64,000 nucleotides of DNA, taken from NCBI GenBank assembly GCA_947497895.1, contig CANMIL010000002.1, positions 558,001 to 622,000 of the forward strand, in the 5' to 3' direction. This DNA comes from an uncultured Tenacibaculum sp. GTDB lineage: Bacteria; Bacteroidota; Bacteroidia; Flavobacteriales; Flavobacteriaceae. This document shows, piece after piece, positions 53,087 through 62,708 of the stretch. The notes below the pieces were generated by a model, which searched no databases, was not told where the DNA came from, and saw only the letters and a list, made by a program, of their open reading frames with translations. Position 1 is the first letter of the stretch; each line of letters starts with the position of its first letter. A program made the translations under genes and the position numbers.

Positions 53087-54199
53087 CTAGTAAACGGCAA
53101 ATGTAATGGCTGAAATCACAGAAATTCCTAACGATATAAGCATTGCAAAGAAAAAGTTAGCCAAAATAAATTTGAAAAATGTTTTGAAATACCCTTGTTT
53201 ATAAAACCTTTTCATAGCTAGATAAAGGTATATCGGGAAAAGGCAAATAAAAATAATGCTGATATCCTCGATTTTGGCCGAACTCGCCATGCTAATAATC
53301 AGGAAAATAATTAATAAAAGAAAGAATACGGTTTGAACATGGAATACAAAAATTAAATGCTCAACATAAGTATATTTTCTTCGGATATAAATGAATTTTA
53401 AGCAAAGTGTGAACAACGGAAGTAACACAAATAAAGAGATAGATCCCATTGAAATCATTTGCTGAATAAAGTTACTTCTTTCATCTTTGTCTTTAGCTAT
53501 TTTGTTTATTTTACTAGCTCTAGTGTACCAAAAACGATTTGAGAAGTTAGCTTTAAGTCCTATGTTTTTAAGGGCTTGATCCGTTTTAACTTCTGGGTTA
53601 TACTTGTTGTATCTCAACATCTTGTCCATGAACTTACTCCCTGTAAAAATATTGGAGCTGTTTTCGGAGTTCTTTGAAAGACTGTCTGCTTTTTTTAGAT
53701 TATCTACAACCTCCTTTGATACATTCTTCGGAATTGGTATTTCTTTTTGGTTTTGAATATCACTGAGAATAGCTTGAGTAAGCGAGTCTTTATCTATATT
53801 CGGTTTCAAATTTAGATTGAATATTTCTTCGTTGGTTTCTTCTTCATTCAGTTTGTTAAACTTTTTATAGGTCTCATTAGCACTTAGTAATAAGAAGAAT
53901 AAAACCGATATGGTTAAATAGAATCGAAATGGATTTGAGTATCTGCTACGAATACCTGAAATATAGTCTGACGACACCTTTCCAGGACTAACGAGAAGTG
54001 GGAATAAGGTACGCCAAAATTTTGCATCCCATGAGAAGAAGCCGCGAAACATTTCTGTCATAAAATTGGCAAAAGTAATTCTGCTTCCTTTGTTATCTTG
54101 ACCACATTCTGGGCAGTATTTTTCATGTCCCGTAAACGGATACCCGCAATTTAAACAATTAGTGTCTTTTACTTTTAGTGCTTTATTTTTCTTAATCAT
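53087..54199 (-). CDS. DUF3667 zinc-ribbon membrane protein
   Basis: A 370-residue protein of the DUF3667 family: an N-terminal zinc ribbon with CLNCGYPFTGHEKYCPECG, the ITFANFMTEMFRGFFSWDAKFW signature and three to five membrane helices (about 75-100, 245-270, 275-300, 305-325, 335-365) separated by a 150-residue polar region. No function is assigned to the family. It lies 2 bases after apaG and 18 before the AraC gene, so all three are probably on one transcript. Confidence 0.92.
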   Translation of the reverse strand: MIKKNKALKVKDTNCLNCGYPFTGHEKYCPECGQDNKGSRITFANFMTEMFRGFFSWDAKFWRTLFPLLVSPGKVSSDYISGIRSRYSNPFRFYLTISVLFFLLLSANETYKKFNKLNEEETNEEIFNLNLKPNIDKDSLTQAILSDIQNQKEIPIPKNVSKEVVDNLKKADSLSKNSENSSNIFTGSKFMDKMLRYNKYNPEVKTDQALKNIGLKANFSNRFWYTRASKINKIAKDKDERSNFIQQMISMGSISLFVLLPLFTLCLKFIYIRRKYTYVEHLIFVFHVQTVFFLLLIIFLIISMASSAKIEDISIIFICLFPIYLYLAMKRFYKQGYFKTFFKFILANFFFAMLISLGISVISAITFAVY

Positions 54200-54201
54200 T
54201 G

Positions 54202-54588
54202 CTAATTAAGCCTAGGAGTTGTTGTTAGTTGAAAAGTTGGTATTGTTACAAAGAATTCCTCATTAGATGAGGTGTCAATCATTTTATATCTTCCGCTCAT
54301 AGCTCCAATTGAAGAAACCAAAAAACAATGCGATTGGTAATTATAAACTTCTTTAGGTTTTAATGTTGGAGTTTGACCTACAACACCTTTTCCGCTCACT
54401 TCTTCTATGTTGTTAAGTGAATCGAAAATAACCCAGAAACGTTCCAATAATTGCACTGTTTGTGAAGAGTAGTTTTCAATTGAAATATAATAACTAAAGG
54501 CGTAGTATGTCATATGACCTCTATAGCGCGTTCCGTTATATTTGGTCTTAACTGAAATCTTAATTCCTTTAGTTATTTGTTGAAACAT
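54202..54588 (-). CDS. apaG: ApaG (Co2+/Mg2+ efflux-associated) protein
   Basis: A 128-residue protein of the ApaG/DUF525 family with an immunoglobulin-like beta fold: IKISVKTKYNGTRYRG, AFSYYISIENYSS, VQLLERFWVIFDSLN, the conserved GKGVVGQTPTLKP loop and MSGRYKMID. The name derives from association with ApaH-linked cobalt resistance in E. coli; the molecular role is unclear. Length and motifs are typical. It is tightly linked to the DUF3667 gene (2-base gap). Confidence 0.95.
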   Translation of the reverse strand: MFQQITKGIKISVKTKYNGTRYRGHMTYYAFSYYISIENYSSQTVQLLERFWVIFDSLNNIEEVSGKGVVGQTPTLKPKEVYNYQSHCFLVSSIGAMSGRYKMIDTSSNEEFFVTIPTFQLTTTPRLN

Positions 54589-54641
54589 GAAAATAAAAGT
54601 ACTTATAAAATTTGAATTCTTATAGAAATACTGTGGTTTTC

Positions 54642-55868
54642 TTACCTGTTTTGATTAAAAAAACCATATCCGACACCAATAACTCTATCATAAAAACCAC
54701 CAATTGGGCGATAATAAATGAGGGCAGTATATTCATTTTCAGTTTCAAAAAAGGAGCCACCAATCTTTTTTAAGTCTATATTGTTTTCATCATCAACTAC
54801 TGCATACGTGTAGTTGTAAAAACCTTGTTTTAGTAATATTGAAGTCTCATAAAGCCCCGATTCTTCGTTATATGTCATTCTATTTTCATCAGAAAGTCCA
54901 AAATCATTAAACGCACCATACACATAAATGTCTTTATTTTTTATTGGTTCATCTAATTTTAGAGAGAAATGAATCATTGTGTAATCTGATTCTGTTCTAG
55001 TATCGGTTGTGTTTGGGTCTAGTGAATTAATTACGAATTGGCCGTTGATATCAGGGTTAAAGGTATAAGATCTATTCGCTTTGGGTTCATCAGTGAATAA
55101 ATAAGTGTGGTAAATATCATCCCTTTCAACTCTCGCAATGTTCAAACTAGTGTTTCTTGCATATTTAGTGTCGAAAAAATAAAACTCATTATTTCCAGGA
55201 AAATTGGTATAGTTAACATGATTATATACTAACAGGTTCGGTTGAATAAAAAGAGGTGGAATATCATTGATAATTGTATTCCAATCATTATTTTGAATCA
55301 AAGCCGCTTTAATTTCCTGATTAGGGTTGTTAAGAATAATTCGTGGATGGCTAACTCGGAATTGCACTGTTTGATCGGTTTCACTTGTATTGGTATTCCT
55401 ACTTCTTAAAGTAGCAACTCCAACAATACTTTTATCTTCATAAAAAACGCAACGTCTTGTAAATACTGTCTCGTAATCTTCGTCCAAAACAGAGATCAGG
55501 TAATTCCCACTTTTTGTAATTACTGTATTTATGTTAGGTAGACGAACAGAGTAGTGTGTGTATGCTTGAAGAGCGTTAAACGAATTTGTAACGTCAATGA
55601 ATGAGTTTTGATCAAACCCATCAATATATTGGCTGCTTGTTAAATTACTAGGCTTCCAATCATACGTCATATGCTCTATTTTGTAATAATAATCCTTGTT
55701 GTCTGCTTCTAAATCGTCAAATGACAACTCTAAAACATTACCTAACTTAACAATTGAATTGTATTGTTTAGGATTGTTAACAGGTCGTAATAAAATGCTT
55801 TTTACGTTTTGAGCACCTGTATGCAAGGAAAAAGCAATGCTTAAAAGTGAGATTAAAATCTTATTCAT
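54642..55868 (-). CDS. Type IX secretion system plug-domain protein (DUF5103)
   Basis: A 408-residue exported protein: signal peptide MNKILISLLSIAFSLHTGAQ, then beta-rich domains with repeated patterns such as YYKIEHMTYDWKPSNLT and FYFFDTKYARNTSLN, and a final beta region ending YRPIGGFYDRVIGVGYGFFNQNR. The family (PF17116) is named the T9SS plug protein because it fills the channel of the outer-membrane translocon SprA. It fits with the T9SS cargo at 25.8-28.5 kb. A promoter box ends 5 bases before the start, so the message is probably leaderless. Confidence 0.9.
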   Translation of the reverse strand: MNKILISLLSIAFSLHTGAQNVKSILLRPVNNPKQYNSIVKLGNVLELSFDDLEADNKDYYYKIEHMTYDWKPSNLTSSQYIDGFDQNSFIDVTNSFNALQAYTHYSVRLPNINTVITKSGNYLISVLDEDYETVFTRRCVFYEDKSIVGVATLRSRNTNTSETDQTVQFRVSHPRIILNNPNQEIKAALIQNNDWNTIINDIPPLFIQPNLLVYNHVNYTNFPGNNEFYFFDTKYARNTSLNIARVERDDIYHTYLFTDEPKANRSYTFNPDINGQFVINSLDPNTTDTRTESDYTMIHFSLKLDEPIKNKDIYVYGAFNDFGLSDENRMTYNEESGLYETSILLKQGFYNYTYAVVDDENNIDLKKIGGSFFETENEYTALIYYRPIGGFYDRVIGVGYGFFNQNR

Positions 55869-55873
55869 ACTGA

Positions 55874-55881
55874 CAAAAATA
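55874..55881 (-). promoter_or_regulatory. -7 promoter box (TATTTTTG) for the plug gene
   Basis: A minus-strand TAnnTTTG match ending 5 bases before the ATG at 55868; implies a leaderless transcript. Confidence 0.58.
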
Positions 55882-55985
55882 TCAAAATATACGCCAAAAA
55901 GCTTTAATTTATTTAGAACTGATATAAATAAACGTTTTTAAGAAAGATAAAAAAGGAATTGCTCCTAAGTGGATTTCAAAATTTT

Positions 55986-55993
55986 TAAATTTG
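55986..55993 (+). promoter_or_regulatory. nqrA: -7 promoter box (TAAATTTG) for the nqr operon
   Basis: A plus-strand TAnnTTTG match 35 bases before nqrA. A TTG at 55959-55961 is a possible -33 element, 24 bases upstream. Confidence 0.55.
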
Positions 55994-56028
55994 CATGTTT
56001 TTTAAGAAAATCAAATTAATCTGTTACT

Positions 56029-57381
56029 ATGTCAAAAGACATCCGTATTAAAAAGGGTCTGGATATCAGGCTTGTTGGTGAAGCAGAACAAGTAACTACC
56101 GAACTTCCTTTAGGTAGTGTTTTTGCAATTAGACCAGATGATTTTCACGGCGTAATTCCAAAAATTTTAGCAAAAGAAGGTACTGAAGTAAAAGCTGGAG
56201 AAGCACTTTTTTATAACAAAAGTGATGAGCGTATGTTATTTCCTAGTCCTGTTAGCGGAAAAGTTTCTGAAATCGTTCGTGGAGCAAGAAGAAAAGTTTT
56301 AGCAATTAAAATCACTGCTGATGGAAAGCAGGAATACAAAGATTTTGGTAAAAAAGACGTTGATGCAATGTCAGGAGAAGAGGTGAAAAATCACCTATTC
56401 GCTTCTGGATGTTGGCCGTTTATCAAGCAACGTCCTTATGATGTGGTAGCCAATCCAAATCAAGAACCCAAAGCTATTTTTGTATCCGCTTACGCAAGTG
56501 CACCTTTAGCAGCTGACTATGATTACGCATTAAAAGGAAAAGAAGCTGAATTACAGGCTGCTTTAACAGCGTTAACAAAGTTAACTTCTGGGAAAGTACA
56601 CGTTTCTGTAGCTAAAAACTCAAATGTATCTCCGTTTAACAATGTTAAAGGAGTTGAGTTACACAAAGTTTCTGGACCGCATCCAGTGGGTAATGTAAGT
56701 ACTCAAATTGCACACATCGATCCTATTAATAAGGGAGAGGTTGTATGGGTAGTTACTCCGCAGGACTTAGTGGTTATTGGAGAGTTGTTATTAACTGGAA
56801 ACTTCAATATTACAAGAACAGTTGCTTTAGCTGGTTCTAAATTTGAGAAACCTCAGTATGTTACAGCCATTGCAGGAGCGCAAGTTAGTGATGTAGTAAA
56901 GGGTAATTTAGATTCAGACAACAGTCGTGTTATAAGCGGAAATGTTTTATCGGGAACTCAGGTAGCAGAAGATGGTTTCTTAGGATACTATGACAATCAG
57001 TTTACAGCCATTCCTGAAGGTAACGATTATGAACTTTTTGGTTGGAATAAGCCTGTGTTTAACAAGGTTTCAACAACTAGAGCCTTAACATTCTCTTGGT
57101 TAAACCCTAAGAAAAAGTATGATTTAAATACGAATACGAATGGTGAACATAGAGCGTTCGTAGTTACTGGATCATATGAAGAGGTATTTCCTTTAGATAT
57201 ATATCCAATGCAATTGTTAAAGGCATGTATGTATAAAGACCTTGATGAAATGGAAGGTCTTGGAGCTTACGAAATTGCCCCAGAAGATTTTGCATTAACC
57301 GAATTTATTTGTGTTTCAAAACAGCCTCATCAAAAAATCATTCGTGAAGGATTAGATTTAATGAGAGCAGAATTAGGATAA
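56029..57381 (+). CDS. nqrA: Na+-translocating NADH:quinone oxidoreductase subunit A
   Basis: A 450-residue peripheral subunit on the cytoplasmic side, starting MSKDIRIKKGLDIRLVGEAE and containing the barrel-sandwich hybrid fold (LFYNKSDERMLFPSPVSG) of NqrA. It contributes to quinone binding. First gene of a complete nqrABCDEF operon; the next gene starts 3 bases after its stop. Length matches the family. Confidence 0.97.
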   Translation: MSKDIRIKKGLDIRLVGEAEQVTTELPLGSVFAIRPDDFHGVIPKILAKEGTEVKAGEALFYNKSDERMLFPSPVSGKVSEIVRGARRKVLAIKITADGKQEYKDFGKKDVDAMSGEEVKNHLFASGCWPFIKQRPYDVVANPNQEPKAIFVSAYASAPLAADYDYALKGKEAELQAALTALTKLTSGKVHVSVAKNSNVSPFNNVKGVELHKVSGPHPVGNVSTQIAHIDPINKGEVVWVVTPQDLVVIGELLLTGNFNITRTVALAGSKFEKPQYVTAIAGAQVSDVVKGNLDSDNSRVISGNVLSGTQVAEDGFLGYYDNQFTAIPEGNDYELFGWNKPVFNKVSTTRALTFSWLNPKKKYDLNTNTNGEHRAFVVTGSYEEVFPLDIYPMQLLKACMYKDLDEMEGLGAYEIAPEDFALTEFICVSKQPHQKIIREGLDLMRAELG

Positions 57382-57384
57382 GAC

Positions 57385-58608
57385 ATGAGCTTAAAACAAA
57401 AATTAGATAATTTAAAACAGAAGTATGAAGGAACTAAAATGGCTCCGCTATTTAATGGTTTCCATACATTCTTATATATGCCAAATGAGACGACTCACGG
57501 TGGTACTCATATAAAATCGGCAGATGACCTAAAACGTACAATGAATACTGTAATCATGGCCTTAGTACCATGTTTAATATTCGGTATGTTTAATGCAGGT
57601 TATCAACATAATGCAGCAATTAACGGATTTACAGAAGGAATGTCTTTCTTTAGTGGAGATTTCTGGAATCTTGATAATTTTTTAGTTGGACTAGTGAAAA
57701 TTTTACCATTGGTAATTGTATCATATGTTGTTGGTTTAGCTATAGAATTTGTATTTTGTATCATTAAAGGTCATGAAATTGAAGAAGGTTACTTAGTAAC
57801 TGGAATGTTAGTGCCTTTAATTGTTCCTGTTGATTTACCACTTTGGATGCTTGCAGTTGCAGTTGCATTTGGAGTAGTAATAGGTAAAGAAGTTTTTGGA
57901 GGAACAGGAATGAATATCTTAAACCCAGCATTGACTATCCGTGCTTTCTTATTCTTTGCATATCCAACATGGATGTCAGGAGATAAAGTATGGGTACATG
58001 GAGCAGATCCTCGTGTTGGTATGTTAGGTCAAGATGGAATACCTGACGCAATTTCTGGAGAAACTATCTTAGGAAGTCTAGCCCAATCTCAACCTTTAAA
58101 TTATTCAGTTTCTGATATGTTCTTTGGATTTATTCCAGGTTCAGTAGGAGAAACTTCCACCTTGTTAATTTTATTAGGAGCGTTATTCTTAATCTTTGCC
58201 AAAATCGGTAGCTGGAGAATTATGCTTTCATCTGTAATTGGAGCTTTAGTAATGGGATTCATCTTCAACCAAGTGGTAGATATGGGATGGATTACAGAAA
58301 CTAGTAAGTTCTACGGATTAATGAGTTTGGATTTCTGGAAACACCTAATGATTGGAGGTTTTGCTTTTGGTGCAGTTTACATGGCTACTGATCCAGTAAC
58401 AGCTGCTCAAACTACCAAAGGGAAATGGATATATGGATTCTTAATTGGATTTATCTCAATTATGATTAGAGTATTCAACCCTGCATATCCAGAAGGAGTA
58501 ATGTTAGCAATCTTGTTAATGAATGTTTTCGCTCCAACAATTGATCACTACGTGGTTCAAGGTAATGTAAAGAAGAGATTAAAACGTTTAAAAGCTAAAA
58601 CTGCCTAG
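57385..58608 (+). CDS. nqrB: Na+-translocating NADH:quinone oxidoreductase subunit B
   Basis: A 407-residue integral subunit with about ten membrane helices, the FMN attachment site near ISGETILGS (Thr in the SGxT motif) and family stretches AFGVVIGKEVFGGTGMNILNPA. The subunit carries covalently bound FMN and riboflavin and forms the Na+ path with NqrD/E. Located between nqrA and nqrC with gaps of 3 and 2 bases. Confidence 0.97.
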   Translation: MSLKQKLDNLKQKYEGTKMAPLFNGFHTFLYMPNETTHGGTHIKSADDLKRTMNTVIMALVPCLIFGMFNAGYQHNAAINGFTEGMSFFSGDFWNLDNFLVGLVKILPLVIVSYVVGLAIEFVFCIIKGHEIEEGYLVTGMLVPLIVPVDLPLWMLAVAVAFGVVIGKEVFGGTGMNILNPALTIRAFLFFAYPTWMSGDKVWVHGADPRVGMLGQDGIPDAISGETILGSLAQSQPLNYSVSDMFFGFIPGSVGETSTLLILLGALFLIFAKIGSWRIMLSSVIGALVMGFIFNQVVDMGWITETSKFYGLMSLDFWKHLMIGGFAFGAVYMATDPVTAAQTTKGKWIYGFLIGFISIMIRVFNPAYPEGVMLAILLMNVFAPTIDHYVVQGNVKKRLKRLKAKTA

Positions 58609-58610
58609 TT

Positions 58611-59351
58611 ATGAGTAAAAAGACAGATAGTAATGGATATACGCTAATATTCGCAATAGGAATGGTATTAGTGGTAGGGGCGTTATTAGCTTTTACAGCA
58701 TCGTCTCTTAAGCCTATGATTAACGCAAACAAGCGTGTTGAAAAGCAACAAAACATCTTGTATGCAATGGGCGTAAATGAAAATGATGAAACAAGTGCAG
58801 TTTTTATCTCTAAGGATAAAGTAGCTGAAGCATTTTCTCAGAATATTAAAAAGCAAATTGTTATTGAAGGTTCAAATGTAACTGAAGATGAAAAAGCTTA
58901 TTTAATTGATGTTAAAAAAGAGCAAGCATTAGCGAAAGATGGTAAAACAAGAAAATTACCTTTATTTATTGGAGAGAAGGATGGTAAAACTTTCTATATA
59001 GCTCCAATTAGAGGTAAAGGTCTTTGGGACGCTATTTGGGGATATGTTGCCATGGATAAAAACATGGTGGTTCAAGGAGTATTCTTCGATCACAAAGGTG
59101 AAACTCCTGGTTTAGGAGCTAACATCAAGCAACGTTTCTTTATGGACGATTTCACAGGTGAAGATTTAATGAGCAATGGTGTATTCAAAGGAATTGCTGT
59201 TTCTAAGTCAAATGCTGACCCTAAGAATGAAGATAAAAATGATAACGAAGTTGATGCAATTGCTGGAGCAACAATTACTGGTGACGGTGTAGCTGCAATG
59301 ATTAAATCGGAGTTAGCATTATATGTACCTTACTTTAAAACATTAAAATAG
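58611..59351 (+). CDS. nqrC: Na+-translocating NADH:quinone oxidoreductase subunit C
   Basis: A 246-residue subunit with one N-terminal membrane anchor (about 12-32) and a periplasmic FMN-binding domain. The flavinylation motif appears as DAIAGATITGDGV, with Thr as the covalent FMN site. A preceding region KGLWDAIWGYVAMDKN is typical. Probably flavinylated by ApbE, which is not in this window. Gaps of 2 bases on both sides. Confidence 0.97.
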   Translation: MSKKTDSNGYTLIFAIGMVLVVGALLAFTASSLKPMINANKRVEKQQNILYAMGVNENDETSAVFISKDKVAEAFSQNIKKQIVIEGSNVTEDEKAYLIDVKKEQALAKDGKTRKLPLFIGEKDGKTFYIAPIRGKGLWDAIWGYVAMDKNMVVQGVFFDHKGETPGLGANIKQRFFMDDFTGEDLMSNGVFKGIAVSKSNADPKNEDKNDNEVDAIAGATITGDGVAAMIKSELALYVPYFKTLK

Positions 59352-59353
59352 TT

Positions 59354-59998
59354 ATGGGATTATTATCAAAAAAAGATATAGCGTTAATAAAAGATCCATT
59401 AGCGGATAACAACCCAATTACAATTCAGGTATTAGGTATATGTTCTGCTTTGGCAATTACTGCAGAATTAAAGGCGTCAATCGTAATGTCTATTTCTGTA
59501 TTGTTTGTACTTGGAGTAGGAAATGTTGTTATTTCTTTAATGAGAAATATCATTCCTTCTAAAATCAGAATTATTGTACAGTTAATCGTAGTAGCAGCTT
59601 TAGTAATTATCGTTGATCAAGTACTAAAAGCTTTTGCTTACGAGTTGAGTAAAACACTATCGGTATTCGTAGGGTTAATTATTACAAACTGTATTATTAT
59701 GGGACGTTTTGAGGCATTTGCTTTAGGAAACGGACCTTGGAAATCATTTTTAGATGGTATAGGAAACGCTTTAGGATATGCAGTAATATTAATTATTGTA
59801 GGATTCTTTAGAGAATTATTAGGTTCTGGTACGTTATTAGGATTTAAAGTATTAGGTGATCCAATTGAAAAAACTGGATTGTATGCTTTAGGATACGAGA
59901 ACAACGGATTCATGTTACTTTCTCCAATGGCATTAATTGTAGTTGGAATTATAATTTGGATACAACGTAGTAGAAACAAAGCATTAATTGAAGATTAA
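59354..59998 (+). CDS. nqrD: Na+-translocating NADH:quinone oxidoreductase subunit D
   Basis: A 214-residue integral subunit with six membrane helices. Family residues include LGICSALAITAELKAS and the Cys in NCIIMGRFEAFALG, which helps hold the intramembrane iron-sulfur centre with NqrE. Homologous to NqrE. A 69-base spacer with a stem-loop separates it from nqrE, while all other gene junctions in the operon are only a few bases. Confidence 0.97.
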   Translation: MGLLSKKDIALIKDPLADNNPITIQVLGICSALAITAELKASIVMSISVLFVLGVGNVVISLMRNIIPSKIRIIVQLIVVAALVIIVDQVLKAFAYELSKTLSVFVGLIITNCIIMGRFEAFALGNGPWKSFLDGIGNALGYAVILIIVGFFRELLGSGTLLGFKVLGDPIEKTGLYALGYENNGFMLLSPMALIVVGIIIWIQRSRNKALIED

Positions 59999-60005
59999 TC
60001 AATAA

Positions 60006-60053
60006 CAGTGTTTCAATTATCAATAAACAATAACCATTGATAACTGAACACTG
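60006..60053 (+). repeat. Stem-loop and direct repeat in the nqrD-nqrE spacer
   Basis: Left arm 60006-60024 pairs with right arm 60036-60053 over about 17 bp with one bulge and one mismatch, loop of 11. The 11-mer TGATAACTGAA occurs at 60038-60048 and again at 60052-60062. Position within an otherwise tight operon suggests an RNA-stability or translation-tuning role. Confidence 0.7.
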
Positions 60054-60067
60054 ATAACTGAAGAAAT

Positions 60068-60838
60068 ATGGAACATTTAGAATTATTTTTCAAGTCGATA
60101 TTCATAGATAACATGGTATTCGCAACCTTCTTAGGGATGTGTTCTTACCTTGCTGTATCTAAAAAAGTATCTACGGCTGTTGGTTTAGGAGCTGCGGTAA
60201 TTTTCGTATTAGCAGTAACTGTACCTGTAAACTGGTTGTTAGATCAATATATATTAAAGCCTGGAGCATTAGTTTGGTTAGGGGCTGAGTATGCTGATTA
60301 TGACTTAAGTTTCTTATCATTTATCATGTTTATCGCAACGATTGCAACCATGGTACAATTAGTAGAAATTATAGTTGAAAAATTCGCACCTGCCTTATAT
60401 AACTCTTTAGGTATTTTCTTACCATTAATCGCGGTAAACTGTGCCATCTTAGGAGGATCATTATTTATGCAGTCTCGTGAAATTCCAACTTTAGGACTTT
60501 CATTGGTGTATGGTATTGGTTCTGGTATCGGTTGGTTCTTAGCGATTTTAGCAATTGCTGCAATTCGTGAGAAAATCCGTTATTCACAAGTACCTCCTGC
60601 ATTAAGAGGTTTAGGAATTACTTTTATTACCACTGGTTTAATGGCGATTGGTTTTATGAGTTTTGGAGGAATGCTTACTGGAGGAGATGACGCTGGTAAG
60701 AAAGAAGAAAGCGCAGCTACTGAAGTTATTGAAACTGTAAAAGAAGATGTAGTGGAAGTGAAGGCAGTTGATAAAGAGGAAGAGACTAAAGCGGCATCAA
60801 AAGAATTAGCTAATAACACAAAAGAAATAACAGAATAA
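60068..60838 (+). CDS. nqrE: Na+-translocating NADH:quinone oxidoreductase subunit E
   Basis: A 256-residue integral subunit with six helices (about 1-205) and the Cys in [12 protein letters not shown] that pairs with NqrD around the iron centre. The C-terminal 45 residues form a charged, Glu/Lys/Ala/Val-rich tail ([15 protein letters not shown]...) that the usual family of about 200 residues lacks. The stop overlaps the nqrF start by one base (TAATG), so translation is coupled. Confidence 0.96.
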   Translation: MEHLELFFKSIFIDNMVFATFLGMCSYLAVSKKVSTAVGLGAAVIFVLAVTVPVNWLLDQYILKPGALVWLGAEYADYDLSFLSFIMFIATIATMVQLVEIIVEKFAPALYNSLGIFLPLIAVNCAILGGSLFMQSREIPTLGLSLVYGIGSGIGWFLAILAIAAIREKIRYSQVPPALRGLGITFITTGLMAIGFMSFGGMLTGGDDAGKKEESAATEVIETVKEDVVEVKAVDKEEETKAASKELANNTKEITE

Positions 60839-62148
60839 TGATAGCATTAGCAGCAAGTACAGGAGGAACAGTACTAATTACAGTTGTAGCATTCTTGGTA
60901 TTAACACTGTTATTAGTAGCTTTATTATTATTTGTAAAGCAAAAGTTGGCACCGTCAGGTCCTGTGAAGATTACCGTAAATGGTGATAAAACTATTGAAG
61001 TAGCTTCAGGAGGAACGTTGTTATCAACTTTAGGAAACGAAAAAATATTTTTACCATCTGCATGTGGTGGTGGTGGATCTTGTATTCAGTGTGAGTGTCA
61101 CGTTCATACTGGTGGAGGTGAAGCTTTACCAACAGAAACACCACACTTTACAAGAAAAGAGTTACAACATGGTGCTCGTTTAGCTTGTCAGGTAAAAGTA
61201 AAACAAGATATGGAAATCTCTATTCCAGAGGAGATTTTTGGAATTAAGAAATGGGAAGCAGTTGTTGTACGTAACTACAATGTAGCTTCTTTCATTAAAG
61301 AGTTTGTAGTTGAAATCCCAGAGGATATGAACTATAAAGCTGGAGGGTACATTCAAATTGAAATTCCTAAATGTGAAGTAAAATTCGCAGATATGGATAT
61401 TACAGCACACCCTGAAGAGCATGAAACTCCAGATAAATTCCAAATGGAATGGGATAAGTTCGGATTATGGCCATTAGTAATGAAGAATGATGAGTTAGTA
61501 GAAAGAGCTTACTCTATGGCTTCTTACCCTGCAGAAGGAAGAGAAATCATGTTAAACGTTCGTATTGCTACTCCACCATGGGATAGAGCTAAAAACGGAT
61601 GGATGGATGTAAATCCAGGGATTGCTTCTTCATACGTATTCTCTCGTAAGAAAGGGGATAAGGTAACAATTTCTGGACCTTATGGAGAATTCTTTATCAA
61701 TGAATCTGAAGCAGAAATGTTATATGTAGGTGGAGGAGCTGGAATGGCACCAATGCGTTCTCACTTATACCACTTATTCAAAACATTAAGAACAGGAAGA
61801 AAAGTTTCTTATTGGTACGGAGGTCGTTCTAAACGTGAGTTATTCTACTTAGAGCACTTCTGGGCGTTAGAGAAAGAATTCCCTAACTTTAAATTCCACA
61901 TTGCATTATCTGAGCCATTAGAGGAGGATAATTGGAAAGTTAAAGAAAATATTGATGCGGAAGGTGATGGATTCGTAGGGTTTGTTCATAACTGTGTTAT
62001 CGAGCAATACTTAAGTAAGCATGATGCTCCTGAAGATATTGAGCTTTACTTCTGTGGACCACCATTAATGAATAAAGCAGTTCAAAAAATGGGAGAAGAT
62101 TTTGGTATTCCAGATGAAAATATTCGTTTCGACGATTTCGGAGGATAA
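60838..62148 (+). CDS. nqrF: Na+-translocating NADH:quinone oxidoreductase subunit F
   Basis: A 436-residue NADH-oxidising subunit: one N-terminal membrane anchor (about 10-35), a 2Fe-2S ferredoxin domain with CGGGGSCIQCEC and a later Cys in RLACQVKV, an FAD-binding domain (RAYSMASYP) and an NAD-binding domain (YVGGGAGMAPMRSH, with CGPPLMNKAV near the end). It passes electrons from NADH through FAD and the 2Fe-2S centre into the complex. The start overlaps the nqrE stop by one base. A terminator follows. Confidence 0.97.
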   Translation: MIALAASTGGTVLITVVAFLVLTLLLVALLLFVKQKLAPSGPVKITVNGDKTIEVASGGTLLSTLGNEKIFLPSACGGGGSCIQCECHVHTGGGEALPTETPHFTRKELQHGARLACQVKVKQDMEISIPEEIFGIKKWEAVVVRNYNVASFIKEFVVEIPEDMNYKAGGYIQIEIPKCEVKFADMDITAHPEEHETPDKFQMEWDKFGLWPLVMKNDELVERAYSMASYPAEGREIMLNVRIATPPWDRAKNGWMDVNPGIASSYVFSRKKGDKVTISGPYGEFFINESEAEMLYVGGGAGMAPMRSHLYHLFKTLRTGRKVSYWYGGRSKRELFYLEHFWALEKEFPNFKFHIALSEPLEEDNWKVKENIDAEGDGFVGFVHNCVIEQYLSKHDAPEDIELYFCGPPLMNKAVQKMGEDFGIPDENIRFDDFGG

Positions 62149-62708
62149 AATCTTACCAAATAATATTAAAAGCCGATGCACTAAAATGCATCGGCTTTTT
62201 TATTTTAATCAAAACCAAACCATTTGAAGTATGAATATATAGTCTGTTATTTCATTCAAAGAATGGGGCAATAGAGGTATCACTGCTGTATTGTAAACAG
62301 TTTTATTCTCTTTTTTAGAAGAGATAGTTTTTTGACATTGAGACAATTTACATAAATCGAGTATTCAAAGTTGTTGCCTTTTTTAATGATTTATTATGTA
62401 AAGGGTGAATGGATTATTAGGACAATTATCATTTAGACTAAAGCAATTGTGAAAAATATTCATGATTATTCATTAAGGATTTGCTTATATCTTAAATTAG
62501 TTGTTCTGGTAAATCAAGTAGTTTTAGGATATGGATTTTAAAGTTAGTGATTGAACGGAAACATGTTCATATTATGACTTTTTGTAGCTTTTAGATATGT
62601 TAGCTTTTGTTTATAACAAGCTAAGTAATAACGGCTCAAGTTATAAAAGTTTGCTTCCGAACAATCACTATTTGTGTAATTTAAGTATTAATGTTTAATT
62701 AATACTTA
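62149..62708. other. 560-bp AT-rich intergenic region
   Basis: Apart from the nqr terminator near its left end I see no gene; no frame has coding character. Two weak hairpins were noted: TCTCTT/AAGAGA with a T-run around 62310-62335, and a 10-bp bulged stem at 62600-62624. Neither has a supported function. No TAnnTTTG box was found on either strand that would serve an annotated gene. Confidence 0.6.
62168..62199 (+). terminator. nqr operon terminator
   Basis: A 13-bp stem (AAAAGCCGATGCA and complement) with a six-base loop and T-run, 19 bases after the nqrF stop. Confidence 0.92.

Noticed and set aside
62600..62624. Bulged 10-bp stem in the long intergenic gap
   Set aside because: No T-run, promoter or conserved RNA motif; could arise by chance in AT-rich DNA.
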